From positions 248,001-312,000 of the forward strand of contig JAJZBZ010000002.1 in NCBI GenBank assembly GCA_021846275.1: a DNA stretch of 64,000 nt, in the 5' to 3' direction. Below are positions 1-11,543 of the stretch, one piece after another. Both the position numbers and the translations under genes were made by a program. The stretch's first letter is position 1; each line of letters begins with the position of its first letter. The notes below the pieces were generated by a model. The model was not told the DNA's origin. It searched no databases and worked only from the letters and a program-made list of their open reading frames with translations. This DNA comes from Acidobacteriota bacterium (GTDB taxonomy: Bacteria > Acidobacteriota > Terriglobia > Terriglobales > Acidobacteriaceae).

Positions 1-122
1 ACTTCGATTTGAAATCTGCCGCTGGCCGCGATCCGCTCAACGGCCCAGCGGGCGACGGTATCACAAAACCGACCGGGGCGCTTGCTGCCGAGGATGACGG
101 CGACACGGATGGATTCCGACAT
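1..122 (-). CDS. NADPH-dependent FMN reductase family protein, N-terminal part only
   Basis: Only the first 40 codons are present; the gene runs off the left edge of the window. Reading the minus strand from the ATG at 122 gives a start like [19 protein letters not shown], which has the beta-strand plus GSxRPGR phosphate-binding loop typical of the flavodoxin-like NADPH-dependent FMN reductases (SsuE/ArsH/ChrR type). A GGAGG-like ribosome site lies directly upstream. The gene is divergent from soxR and a SoxR operator sits in the shared gap, so it is probably a SoxR target used for quinone or flavin reduction under redox stress. The family call rests on a short fragment. Confidence 0.75.
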   Translation of the reverse strand, partial: MSESIRVAVILGSKRPGRFCDTVARWAVERIAASGRFQIE

Positions 123-185
123 TTTTCCTCCCGAACTTTGAACCGGAACTTCAAACCAGAACTCCGAAGCGGGGTTCTGGTATTT

Positions 186-216
186 ACACTAAGACCTCAA
201 GTAAACTTGAGGTCAA
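186..216 (-). promoter_or_regulatory. SoxR-type promoter for the divergent FMN reductase
   Basis: On the minus strand a -35 element TTGACC (211-216) and a -10 element TAGTGT (186-191) are separated by 19 bp. This overlong spacer is the hallmark of MerR/SoxR-activated promoters, in which the regulator untwists DNA to align the two boxes. The dyad at 195-212 fills the spacer. The orientation points to the FMN reductase gene starting at 122. Confidence 0.75.
195..212. promoter_or_regulatory. SoxR box
   Basis: CCTCAAGTAAACTTGAGG is an 18-bp dyad, perfect except for the central pair. It differs at only one position from the well known SoxR operator CCTCAAGTTAACTTGAGG. It lies six bases before the probable soxR start codon, and its right arm supplies the GAGG ribosome site for soxR, so bound SoxR could also limit its own expression. 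Confidence 0.88.
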
Positions 217-218
217 GC

Positions 219-713
219 GTGAAGACGAAAAAAGATTCTCCGCAAGCCGTAGCCTCAGAGCTGACTGTGGGCGAAGTGGCCAGGCGCAGTGGCGTGGCGG
301 TTTCGACGCTCCATTACTACGAGGCTGAGGGGTTGATCCGCAGTTGGCGGAACGAGGGAAATCAGCGGCGGTATGCGCGGGAGGTTCTGCGCCGAGTGGC
401 CGTGATCAAGGTGGCGCAGAGATCGGGAATCTCGCTGGCCGCGATTCGGCGGGCGCTGGAGTCGCTGCCGGGCAGACGCACGCCGGACGCGGAGGATTGG
501 AAGAAGCTGTCGAAGAAATGGAAGGCGGATTTGAATGAGCGGATCGAGCGAATGACGCGGCTTCGCGACCAGCTTGACAGTTGCATCGGCTGCGGGTGCC
601 TGTCGCTGGAGTCGTGTCCGCTGCGCAATCCGTGGGACAGGCTGGGGGAATCCGGTCCCGGTGCGCGGCTGCTGGATCCGGAGTGGGAAGACGGGAAGGC
701 GCAGCGAGATTGA
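219..713 (+). CDS. soxR: Redox-sensitive transcriptional activator SoxR (MerR family)
   Basis: The 164-residue protein has a MerR winged-helix domain (about residues 16-85, with [20 protein letters not shown]), a dimerisation helix (about 95-120) and a cysteine cluster C122-x2-C125-x-C127-x5-C133 that matches the [2Fe-2S] ligand pattern of SoxR. The cluster is oxidised by redox-cycling compounds, which switches on target promoters. The GTG at 219 is preferred because it gives normal SoxR length and has GAGG six bases upstream; a longer in-frame reading would run through the operator and the divergent gene. No soxS is present. In most non-enteric bacteria SoxR directly controls oxidoreductases and efflux genes, which fits the adjacent FMN reductase. 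Confidence 0.92.
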   Translation: MKTKKDSPQAVASELTVGEVARRSGVAVSTLHYYEAEGLIRSWRNEGNQRRYAREVLRRVAVIKVAQRSGISLAAIRRALESLPGRRTPDAEDWKKLSKKWKADLNERIERMTRLRDQLDSCIGCGCLSLESCPLRNPWDRLGESGPGARLLDPEWEDGKAQRD

Positions 714-750
714 GCGGGGCAGTGCTGTTTCCGTCGAATCGCGGTTCGGA

Positions 751-1137
751 TCAGGAGAGTTTTGGCGCGGCGGTGAAGAGCGGGCGGAAGCAGGAGCGGT
801 AGGCCCAGATGAGGAAGATTTCGAGGGCGGTGCAGACGGCTCCGGTGGCGATGCCGGGGGAGTGAAACAGCAGGTGGAACATGAGGATGTTGACGAGGAT
901 CGGCCCGAGCAGCACGAGGCCGAGCAGGACGAAGCGTCCGACGAGCAGCAGCAGTCCGCCAACGAGCATGAGGACGGCGAGGACCTTGGTGTAGTGGTGC
1001 GTCATCATGAGGGTCATGAAGGCGGTGGCGGCGGCAGGCATTCCGCCCATTTTGCCCTGCTTCAGAAGGCTGAACAGGCCCGAGGCGGCGAAGACGAAGC
1101 CGAGCAGGATGCGGGCAATGACGATGGCAATTTTCAT
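751..1137 (-). CDS. DoxX family membrane protein
   Basis: A 128-residue hydrophobic protein with four predicted membrane segments (about residues 2-22, 38-60, 64-88 and 95-118), the usual DoxX size and layout. The first segment has the RILLGFVFAASGLFSL pattern common in DoxX-like proteins. The ATG at 1137 is chosen because a GGGAG ribosome site precedes it and the family starts directly with the first membrane helix. It converges on soxR with only a 37-bp gap. DoxX proteins often accompany oxidoreductases and redox-stress genes; the biochemical role of this member is unknown. Confidence 0.8.
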   Translation of the reverse strand: MKIAIVIARILLGFVFAASGLFSLLKQGKMGGMPAAATAFMTLMMTHHYTKVLAVLMLVGGLLLLVGRFVLLGLVLLGPILVNILMFHLLFHSPGIATGAVCTALEIFLIWAYRSCFRPLFTAAPKLS

Positions 1138-1297
1138 GGCGACTCCCATTTGCGCGAGACGAGACGCGGCAAAGTGCATGCGCAGAGTGGGATAAGGATA
1201 CACAGGCGGTTCGTGGCGGGCAAATGCGCTTTGTCGCGAGCACTTCCCTGCCCTTCGGTCGATCCTGCGATTCCCTTGTTACAGCTCCCGGCGAACT

Positions 1298-1402
1298 CTA
1301 TTTCACGCTGTTGTACTCGGCGGCGGTGACGGGCTGGAGCCAGATGGTTGGGCCTTTCTGAGTGGGTGTGACGGCGATGAGGGTATCGCTTTCCCTAGCG
1401 GG
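1298..1402 (-). pseudogene. Possible coding remnant in frame after the cupin-CMD stop codon
   Basis: Directly after the TAA of the cupin-CMD gene (1403-1405) the same frame stays open for 34 codons to a TAG at 1298. It ends in a protein-like stretch, DTLIAVTPTQKGPTIWLQPV followed by TAAEYNSVK. It has no start codon or ribosome site of its own. It could be the tail of a lost gene, a readthrough extension, or chance. The cupin-CMD gene ends naturally before it. Confidence 0.25.
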
Positions 1403-2260
1403 TTACTTTTCCTGGAAGACTTCGCGGGCGATGGCTACGGCGCTGACGGCGTTGGGCCAGCCGGAGTAGAAGGCCATCTGGGTGATGACCTCGACGATTT
1501 CATCGCGGGTGACGCCGTTGCGGAGCGCGAGCCGGATGTGCGAGCGCAACTGGTCGGGACGGTTGAGGGCGATGAGCGCGGCGACGGTGATGAGGCTGCG
1601 ATCACGCGGGGAAAGTTCCGGGCGTTGCCAGACGTCGCCGAAGAGGACGTTGTCGGTGAGTTCGGCGAGTTTGGGGTCGATGTCGCCCATGAGCTTCTGG
1701 GCGGCGGAGGGTTGCTGGGACATGGGTGCGGCTCCTTTGAGTGCTGCTCCTTTGGGTACGGCTCCATTGGATGGGGATGGCGGGGTCGCATACTGCGCAT
1801 CGCTGACCTTCTCCATCCAGTGGACTGTCTTTCCGTCGAGTTGCTCGACGATGGCGATGTGCGTCATCGGGCTGTTTGGCGCGGCACCGTGCCAGTGCTT
1901 CTGTCCGGGCGGAATCCAGACGATATCGCCGGCGTGGATTTCCTCGACGGGATCGCCCCATCGCTGGACCAGTCCGGTGCCGGAGGTGACGATGAGGATC
2001 TGTCCCAGCGGATGCGTGTGCCAGTCGGTGCGAGCGCCGGGCGCGAAGGTGATGAGCGCGCCACTGGTGTGCGCGGGTGCTATGGCCGGGAACAACGGCT
2101 GGACGCGAACGAGGCCGGTGAAGTGGTCAGACGGTGCCGGACGGGAGGGTTGCGAGCCAGCATGAAGAATCTGGATTGCACCGGGGTCGGTCGCGGTCTG
2201 GCCATGCAGATCGGGTGTTGCGATGAGCAGCAGGACTGCAACTGCTGCGACGAGCTTCAT
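1403..2260 (-). CDS. Exported cupin / carboxymuconolactone decarboxylase (AhpD-like) fusion protein
   Basis: A 285-residue protein with a signal peptide (residues 1-21), a cupin barrel (about 50-150) and a C-terminal carboxymuconolactone-decarboxylase domain (about 185-282). The cupin has likely metal ligands H81, H83, Q87 and H122/H124 in a DWHTHPLGQ motif. The CMD domain has the [11 protein letters not shown] and [10 protein letters not shown] motifs but no cysteine, so it is not an AhpD-type peroxidase. A Pro/Ala-rich linker (158-185) joins the parts. Similar fusions are often called mandelonitrile-lyase-like cupin proteins, but the substrate cannot be read from the sequence. It lies in a same-strand run below the molybdenum hydroxylase and aldo/keto reductase genes, with a 36-bp gap to the latter. 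Confidence 0.82.
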   Translation of the reverse strand: MKLVAAVAVLLLIATPDLHGQTATDPGAIQILHAGSQPSRPAPSDHFTGLVRVQPLFPAIAPAHTSGALITFAPGARTDWHTHPLGQILIVTSGTGLVQRWGDPVEEIHAGDIVWIPPGQKHWHGAAPNSPMTHIAIVEQLDGKTVHWMEKVSDAQYATPPSPSNGAVPKGAALKGAAPMSQQPSAAQKLMGDIDPKLAELTDNVLFGDVWQRPELSPRDRSLITVAALIALNRPDQLRSHIRLALRNGVTRDEIVEVITQMAFYSGWPNAVSAVAIAREVFQEK

Positions 2261-2296
2261 GGTGTCCCTTCCTGGGAAGCCGCAGGAAAGCGGCGG

Positions 2297-5531
<3,235 letters not shown>

Positions 5532-5535
<4 letters not shown>

Positions 5536-6008
5536 TGTCCCACTCCCTTCGCGGAGATCAGTCCGGCTGCGTGATGAATGGCTTCGCGAATGCGCGGGTA
5601 GGTGCCGCAGCGGCAGAGGTTGCCGTTCATGGCGGCATCGATCTCGGCATCTGTGGGCGCGGGCGTGGTGGAAAGCAACGCGGTGGCGGACATGATCTGT
5701 CCAGGCTGGCAGTAGCCGCACTGGGGAACGTCCACTTCCTGCCAGGCCTGCTGGACGAAATGGGTTTCGGTGTCGGCGAGTCCTTCGATGGTGGTGACTT
5801 CGCGGCTCTGCACGGAGCTGACGGGCGTCGAGCAGGATCGAACGGCGTGGCCATCGAGGTGGACGGTGCAGGCTCCGCACAGGGAGATGCCGCAGCCGTA
5901 CTTTGTGCCCTTCATGCCGAGCACGTCACGCAGAACCCAGAGCAGCGGCGTGTCGCCCGCCACATCGACGGTGTGAGACTGTTTGTTCACTTGCAATGTG
6001 ATCGCCAT
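5532..6008 (-). CDS. iorA: [2Fe-2S] subunit of an isoquinoline-1-oxidoreductase-type hydroxylase
   Basis: 158 residues, the usual size. The N-terminal plant-ferredoxin-like domain holds C39, C44, C47 and C59 ([20 protein letters not shown] then SC). The C-terminal helical domain holds C97, C100, C132 and C134 (CGYCQPGQ and CRCGTYPRI). These ligate the two [2Fe-2S] clusters that pass electrons from the molybdenum site of IorB. The ATG at 6008 is chosen as the conserved start (MAITLQVNK). It is the first gene of the minus-strand iorA-iorB-AKR operon, divergent from an AraC-type regulator gene that probably controls it. Confidence 0.93.
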
Positions 6009-6342
6009 TGTGCGTCCTCCCGGGTCGCTTCGATTCTTTTTGTTTCCTACGCATCGTTCCTGAGGTGCATCCTGTGCAACCGGCACAGGAATCAGCGATG
6101 CCGCCGCTTGGATCTCCGCAGCGTTGTGCTGAGTGAGATACGAACAAAATTAATTTATTCCCAATCCCTGGCATTTGTCGCGCGCAGGCGGTAAATTCTT
6201 CACCGATCGAAGTGTAGGCGCGGCGGCGGGCGAAGGGCTAGCCTGATTCTGCCGATCTTTTGCCTGATTCTCTTGCTGAGGAGGTTTGCGCTGGCACCGA
6301 TGGTGCGTCCGGTCTATGCTTGGACGCAAGAGGATGAGCGGA
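6009..6342. promoter_or_regulatory. Divergent regulatory region between iorA and the AraC gene
   Basis: This 334-bp gap has no gene. It contains a perfect 7-5-7 inverted repeat, CCTGTGC-AACCG-GCACAGG (6071-6089), in the likely iorA leader, and an AT-rich patch (about 6145-6162) that could hold the divergent promoters. The dyad is a candidate operator for the AraC-type regulator or an RNA hairpin. No riboswitch was recognised. Confidence 0.45.
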
Positions 6343-7302
6343 ATGAAACAAGGAGAAAATCGCATTGCGTCGGTGCCACCGGCGGCGCGAACAGTGGAAG
6401 ACTGGCGGGCGGAACTGGCGGCGAAGATTGCCTGGTTCACCGGTGACAAAGAGCGACTGGTGACGGCGGTTCCGGGAGTGACGCTGGTGCGGAGGACGGC
6501 TCCGACGGCTCCGTGTACGGGAACGTATATGCCGAGCGTGATTGTGGTGGCGCAGGGAAGGAAACGCGTGGACCTGGGCCGGACGACGTTCTTCTATGAC
6601 TCGACGCGGTTTCTGCTCACTTCGCTGGACCTGCCGATTGTGAGCCAGGTGGTGGAGGCGAGCCGGACGCGGCCGCTGCTGGCAATGTGTTTGCAACTGG
6701 AGATACCGATGGTGCGCGAGTTGCTGAACCGGGAGGACGTTACGGTGGCTGCGGCACAGGCGAACGCGTCGGCGATGGTGACGGGCGCGGTGACGGCGGA
6801 GATGCTGAACGCCTGTTGTCGGCTGGTCGATCTGATGGCGCATCCGGGGGATATTCCATTTTTGAGCGGGCAGATTCAGCGCGAGATTGTGTATCGGCTG
6901 CTGCGTGGGCCGGAGGGTGCGCGGCTGCGCGCGATTGCGACGACGGGCGACCAGAGCCAGCGCACGGCGCGGGCGATTGCGTGGATTCGCGACAACTACG
7001 CGCGGGCGGTGCGCGTGGAGGAGCTGGCGGAGATGGCGGGCATGGGGGTATCGACGCTGCACCACCACTTCCGGCTGCTGACGCATATGAGTCCGCTGCA
7101 ATATCAGAAGCAGTTGCGATTGCAAACCGCGCGGGGACGGATGCTGCTGGATGGAGTGGATGCTTCGACGGTGGCCTTCGAGGTGGGATATGAGAGCGTA
7201 AGCCAGTTCAATCGCGAGTACAGCCGACTGTATGGACAGCCGCCGATGCGCGATATTCGGGCGCTGCGCGAGAGTAGCGCCGTTTCGCTGCATGTGGCCT
7301 GA
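6343..7302 (+). CDS. AraC family transcriptional regulator
   Basis: 319 residues. The N-terminal effector domain (about residues 25-180, starting TAVPGVTLVRRTAPTAPCTG) is of the AraC_N type, and a C-terminal double helix-turn-helix (about 215-310) includes MGVSTLHHHFRLLTHMSPLQ and VGYESVSQFNREYSRLYGQP. The ATG at 6343 has AGAGG nine bases upstream; a further in-frame ATG at 6334 is too close to that site. It is transcribed away from the iorA-iorB-aldo/keto reductase operon. AraC_N regulators are very often beside aldehyde or alcohol oxidoreductases, so it is probably the local activator. The effector is unknown. Confidence 0.9.
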   Translation: MKQGENRIASVPPAARTVEDWRAELAAKIAWFTGDKERLVTAVPGVTLVRRTAPTAPCTGTYMPSVIVVAQGRKRVDLGRTTFFYDSTRFLLTSLDLPIVSQVVEASRTRPLLAMCLQLEIPMVRELLNREDVTVAAAQANASAMVTGAVTAEMLNACCRLVDLMAHPGDIPFLSGQIQREIVYRLLRGPEGARLRAIATTGDQSQRTARAIAWIRDNYARAVRVEELAEMAGMGVSTLHHHFRLLTHMSPLQYQKQLRLQTARGRMLLDGVDASTVAFEVGYESVSQFNREYSRLYGQPPMRDIRALRESSAVSLHVA

Positions 7303-7403
7303 AACGGTCTCTTTACTGGACGGGAACCTTTGACGCGGGGTGGACGCGATTCGCGCGGCGCGGCGGTGGATGGCGCATTAGAGTCAGAGCAGGGTGACTC
7401 GAA

Positions 7404-9674
7404 GTGAGCGCGCGATGGCGGAACAGATCGGGCAGGGCTGCGTGGGGCGCGGGATGCGTTCTGATGGCGGTGCTGTGCCTGTCGGCGGATGGACGCGCGG
7501 TCGGAGTGAACGAAAGTCGGCGCGGGAGTTCGAGCGAAGCGGCGTTTGCGCAGGCCGTGGCTGCGCGCGCGCGGCTGGAGGCTGTGCCAGTCGCAGCGCG
7601 CACGCGGGCGCAGTACGAAGCGGTGCTGAATGAATTTCGCGCGGTGTATCACGAGTGGCCGACGGCGGGGAAGGCTCCGGCGGCGGTGGAGGCTGTGGGT
7701 GAGCTGCTGGCAGAGGCCGGACGCGAGCGTGGAGTGGGGCGCGAGCGCGGCGCGGGTAGCGAGAACAAAGTCGGGCGCGAGCATGATCTGGAAGCGGCGC
7801 GCGGCGAGTTTGCGTTTCTGGTGAAGCAGTATCCGGCGAGTCCGGAGGTGGCTGAGGCGCTGCTGAACGCCGGGGAGCTGTGCGCGAACGATCTTCACGA
7901 TGCAGGCTGCGCGCGGGAGAATCTGACGGCGGTGCTGCGGCGATTTCCAGATAGCTCGTATGCGGAGCAGGCGGCGCTGGACCTGAAGCCGTGGAGCGCG
8001 AACCATTCGACACACAGAGAGACTGCGGACGCAGGCAATGCTGGCGCGAGCAAGCCGGGCACGACGCGCGCGGCAACGCAGGCGGCGATGGCTGACTCGT
8101 CCACGACGCGGATGGCTGCGGCAGTTGCGACGAAGCCCACCGATGCGGCGACACCTGCGCCGGAGCGAGTGAGTTCGCGTGGGGCAGCGACAGCGGCGAC
8201 AGTTGTGGCCAGTGCGGATGCTCCGGTCGAGGGTGTGCGTGGCGGAGCGCGCGGCGCGCAGGTGGCGGAGATTACCGGGATTCGGCACTGGTCGAATCCG
8301 GTTTCGACGCGGATTGCCATCGACCTGAGCCGCGAGGTGGAGTATGAGGCGGCGCGGGTGTCGCATCCGGATCGGATTTTCTTTGACCTGAAGGGGGCGC
8401 GGCTGGCGCGCGGGCTGAGCGGGCGCGAGGTGGAAGTGATTGACGACGGGTATCTGAAGCGGATTCGCGCGGCGCAGTACAGGCCGGACGTGACGCGCGT
8501 CGTGCTGGATGTGACGGATGTGAGCGATTATTCGGCGTTTCTGCTACCGAATCCGTGGCGGCTGATTCTGGATATACATGGCGGGCGCGCGGCGCAGACG
8601 GCCAGCCAGGCGGCGACGCGGCAGGCTGCGCAGACAAAAGGGGCGACGCAGCAAGCCGCGCAGGCGACAGAGGCGACGCAGCAGGCGGTGTCGCAAGCCA
8701 CGATGTCGGCAACGAAGACGGCTGCGGCGGTGACGGCGGCTTTGAAGACCGGACGCGAGGCAGCGGTGAAGTCCGCGCGGAAGGCGAACGCGGGCCAGAT
8801 GAGTACGGCGGCGGATTTGGCGGGCAGGACGGCGGCTTCGACTCCGGTGGCTTCGACTCCGGCTGCGATGGCGCAGGCTGCGCAGCCGACTTCGACTGGA
8901 GAGCGGTCGCTGGTGCGCGCGCTGGGGCTGAAGGTGAATCGGATTGTGATTGACGCCGGGCATGGCGGGCATGATTCGGGAACGCTCGGTCCGGGCGGGA
9001 TCGAAGAGAAGGACGTGGTGCTGGATGTGGCGCTGCGGACGGGCAGGCTGCTGGAGAAACGCATCGGGGCGAAGGTGATTTATACGCGGGATGACGATAC
9101 GTTTGTGCCGCTGGAGACGCGGACGGCGATGGCGAACAAGGCGCAGGCGGATCTGTTTCTGTCGATTCACGCCAACTCCAGCCCGGAGCCGGAGGCGCGC
9201 GGCGTGGAGACGTATTATCTGAACTTCACGAGCGATCCGCAGGCGTTGGAGTTGGCGGCAAGGGAGAATGCGGTTTCGGATGCGGGCGTGCATCAGCTTT
9301 CCGACCTGGTGAGGAAGATTGCGCTGAAGGACAAGATTGAGGAGTCGCGGGAGTTTGCCGCGGATGTGGACGAGTCGCTCTATCACGGGCTGAGTGACGG
9401 CGCGGTGGAGTTCAAGGATCGCGGTGTGAAGAAGGCTCCGTTTGTGGTGCTGATCGGGGCGCAGATGCCTTCGGTGCTGGCAGAGATCAGTTTTCTGACG
9501 AATCCGGAGGATGCGCGGCTGCTGCGGCAGGCGGCTTGGCGGGAGCGGATTGCCGAGAGCCTGGCGGCGGGTGTGGAGCGCTACCTGAGCGGGCTGAGCA
9601 GCACGAAACCGATGATGGAAGCGGGCGGCGAGGCGGTGCAGAGCGAAGCCGACGCGGCAGACGAACGGAGATGA
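7404..9674 (+). CDS. N-acetylmuramoyl-L-alanine amidase with AMIN domain
   Basis: 756 residues, longer than typical AmiA/B/C. An N-terminal signal or membrane anchor (about 10-30) leads to a helical TPR-like region (47-195), an AMIN septal-targeting domain (288-393), an Ala/Gln/Thr-rich linker (395-500) and a zinc amidase_3 domain (510-733). Zinc and catalytic residues are visible: H520 in IDAGHGGHDSG, E534/E535, H589 in LSIHANSS and E694 in VLAEISFLTN. It should cleave the bond between MurNAc and the stem peptide during daughter-cell separation. It ends with a 4-bp ATGA overlap with the next gene, a glycosyltransferase. The low-complexity linker probably spans the periplasm to reach peptidoglycan. 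Confidence 0.92.
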   Translation: MSARWRNRSGRAAWGAGCVLMAVLCLSADGRAVGVNESRRGSSSEAAFAQAVAARARLEAVPVAARTRAQYEAVLNEFRAVYHEWPTAGKAPAAVEAVGELLAEAGRERGVGRERGAGSENKVGREHDLEAARGEFAFLVKQYPASPEVAEALLNAGELCANDLHDAGCARENLTAVLRRFPDSSYAEQAALDLKPWSANHSTHRETADAGNAGASKPGTTRAATQAAMADSSTTRMAAAVATKPTDAATPAPERVSSRGAATAATVVASADAPVEGVRGGARGAQVAEITGIRHWSNPVSTRIAIDLSREVEYEAARVSHPDRIFFDLKGARLARGLSGREVEVIDDGYLKRIRAAQYRPDVTRVVLDVTDVSDYSAFLLPNPWRLILDIHGGRAAQTASQAATRQAAQTKGATQQAAQATEATQQAVSQATMSATKTAAAVTAALKTGREAAVKSARKANAGQMSTAADLAGRTAASTPVASTPAAMAQAAQPTSTGERSLVRALGLKVNRIVIDAGHGGHDSGTLGPGGIEEKDVVLDVALRTGRLLEKRIGAKVIYTRDDDTFVPLETRTAMANKAQADLFLSIHANSSPEPEARGVETYYLNFTSDPQALELAARENAVSDAGVHQLSDLVRKIALKDKIEESREFAADVDESLYHGLSDGAVEFKDRGVKKAPFVVLIGAQMPSVLAEISFLTNPEDARLLRQAAWRERIAESLAAGVERYLSGLSSTKPMMEAGGEAVQSEADAADERR

Positions 9675-11029
9675 ACGCAGGAGACAACGACGGGCAGAAT
9701 ACGGCGATGCGCACCGGGCAGGCCGGGCGCGCGGAGCAGCCGATGCGCGTGGTGCTGACCAATATCGGCACGATGGGCGACGTGCATCCGCTGATTGCGC
9801 TGGCGCTGGAGCTGGGTCAGCGCGGGCACGAGCCGGTGCTGGCCGTGCCGGAGGTTTTTCGCGAACGGGTGAGGGGGATTGCGTTTCACGCGGTGAGGCC
9901 GGATATTGACCCGGCGGATACGGAGCTGGCGGCGCGGATTTACGAGCCGAAGCACGGGACTGAGTACGGGCTGAGGCGGTTTCTGTTTCCACGCCTGCGA
10001 GAGAGCTATGAGGATTTGCTGGCGGCGGTGAGTGGGCCGCGACGGGCGGATTTGCTGGTGACCGGCGAGCTGAACTATGCCGCGCCGCTGGTGGCGGAAA
10101 AGACGGGGATTCCGTGGGCCAGCGCGGTGCTGGCTCCGATCAGTTTTTTTTCGGTGTACGACCCGTCGGCGCTGCCGATGTATGAGTGGCTGAGCGCGAC
10201 GTATGGGCGTGTGCCGGGGATGGGCCGGGTGGTGAACGGGCTGGCAAGGGCGATCAGCCGGAAGTGGCCGGAGCCGATTGTGGCGCTGCGGCGGGAACTG
10301 GGATTGCCGCCGACGAAGGTGAACCCGCTGTTTGAGGGCAAGCACTCGCCGCTGCTGGTGCTGGCGCTGTTTGATCGGCTGCTGGGCGAGCGACAAAGGG
10401 ACTGGCCGGCGATGACAGTCGAGACGGGATTCTGTTTCCACGACGCGGACTGCGGGATGACGGCGCTGCCGGGCGGGATGGAGCGGTTTCTGGACGCGGG
10501 CGCTGCGCCGGTGGTCTTCACGCTGGGTTCGGCGGCGGTGATGACGGCGGGGAATTTCTTCCGCGTGGCGGCTGAGGCCTGCGAGCGGATGGGTCGGCGG
10601 GCCGTTCTGCTGGTGGGGCCGGACAGGCGAAACTTGCCCGACGGAAATCTGCCGGAGTCGATCTGCGTGGCCGAGTATGCGCCGCATTCGCTCTTGTTTC
10701 CGCGCGCGGCGGCGGTGGTGCATCAGGGTGGAGTGGGGACGGTGGCGCAGTGTCTGCGCGCGGGGGTGCCGATGGTGGTGGTGCCGTGGAGCCATGACCA
10801 GCCGGACAATGCGTACCGCATGGTGAGGCTGGGCGTGGCGCGGAGCATGAAACGAAACGATCTGACGACTGCTCGGCTGGCGCGGGAGCTGACGGAGCTG
10901 TTGGGAAATTCAGGGTATGCGATGGCGGCGCGTGCGGCGAGGCAGGGGATGGCGGGAGTGGATGGGTGTGGCGCGGCTTGCGACGCGATGGAGAAACTGG
11001 TGATGGCGCGACGGATTGCCGTCGGGTGA
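9671..11029 (+). CDS. GT1-family (UGT/MGT-like) glycosyltransferase
   Basis: 452 residues in a two-Rossmann GT-B fold. The N-terminal acceptor domain begins MRVVLTNIGTMGDVHPLIAL. The C-terminal donor domain has the UGT signature AAVVHQGGVGTVAQCLRAGV followed by PMVVVPWSHDQPDNA, so it should move a sugar from a nucleotide-sugar to a lipid, sterol or secondary metabolite. The annotated ATG overlaps the amidase stop (ATGA), suggesting coupling. An alternative ATG at 9743 (MRVVLTNIG) has a better GGAG ribosome site and fits the usual family start. The context hints at a glycolipid or envelope role, which is inference. Confidence 0.85.
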   Translation: MNAGDNDGQNTAMRTGQAGRAEQPMRVVLTNIGTMGDVHPLIALALELGQRGHEPVLAVPEVFRERVRGIAFHAVRPDIDPADTELAARIYEPKHGTEYGLRRFLFPRLRESYEDLLAAVSGPRRADLLVTGELNYAAPLVAEKTGIPWASAVLAPISFFSVYDPSALPMYEWLSATYGRVPGMGRVVNGLARAISRKWPEPIVALRRELGLPPTKVNPLFEGKHSPLLVLALFDRLLGERQRDWPAMTVETGFCFHDADCGMTALPGGMERFLDAGAAPVVFTLGSAAVMTAGNFFRVAAEACERMGRRAVLLVGPDRRNLPDGNLPESICVAEYAPHSLLFPRAAAVVHQGGVGTVAQCLRAGVPMVVVPWSHDQPDNAYRMVRLGVARSMKRNDLTTARLARELTELLGNSGYAMAARAARQGMAGVDGCGAACDAMEKLVMARRIAVG

Positions 11030-11046
11030 GAGTGGGCGCAAAAAAC

Positions 11047-11074
11047 AATCGGGCGGGATTGCTCCCGCCCGATT
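11047..11074 (-). terminator. Rho-independent terminator of the cold-shock gene
   Basis: A perfect 12-bp stem (AATCGGGCGGGA / TCCCGCCCGATT) with a 4-base loop is followed on the minus strand by a GTTTTTTG tract. It lies just downstream of the minus-strand csp gene. It may also stop plus-strand transcription from the glycosyltransferase, but there is no T-run in that direction. Confidence 0.85.
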
Positions 11075-11109
11075 CAATGGTTCGATCCGGCAAGCCGGAA
11101 GAAGCATGA

Positions 11110-11310
11110 TTAGAGAGGCTGCACGTCGGCAGCCTGCCATCCCTTGGGGCCTTTGACCACATTGAACTGCACGGCCTGGCCTTCCTGAAGGCTTTTGAAG
11201 CCATTGGAGTTGATGGCGGAGTAATGCACGAAGACATCTTCGCCGTTCTGACGCGAGATGAAGCCGAAGCCCTTCGCGTCGTTAAACCATTTCACAGTAC
11301 CTTGTTCCAT
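11110..11310 (-). CDS. Cold-shock domain protein (CspA family)
   Basis: 66 residues, exactly the family size. RNP1 is KGFGFI (13-18) and RNP2 is VFVHY (26-30), within an OB-fold starting [20 protein letters not shown]. It binds single-stranded RNA and DNA and acts as an RNA chaperone, for cold adaptation or constitutively. It is a single-gene unit with a strong terminator downstream. The roughly 200-bp gap upstream leaves room for a long 5' leader of the kind that controls csp translation, but no specific element was recognised. Confidence 0.95.
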   Translation of the reverse strand: MEQGTVKWFNDAKGFGFISRQNGEDVFVHYSAINSNGFKSLQEGQAVQFNVVKGPKGWQAADVQPL

Positions 11311-11543
11311 TTGATTCGTATTTCCTGAACTTTGAATTGCGCTGAAGTGAAACGGAGCGAAGACAGGCAGAAGCTTGCTTGGTTGGGCGAGTACTGCTCA
11401 CGCCCGATTCGAATCTAACGCTACGCCAATGGTAACACCAGTTGTGGAAATTGCCTGCATGAAAAATTTGCGACAAAGGCAAAGGAGCCAGCGAGTTCGG
11501 TTTTGGGGCTGGGGTGGGCGGCGTGCTATGGTGGGCATTCATC

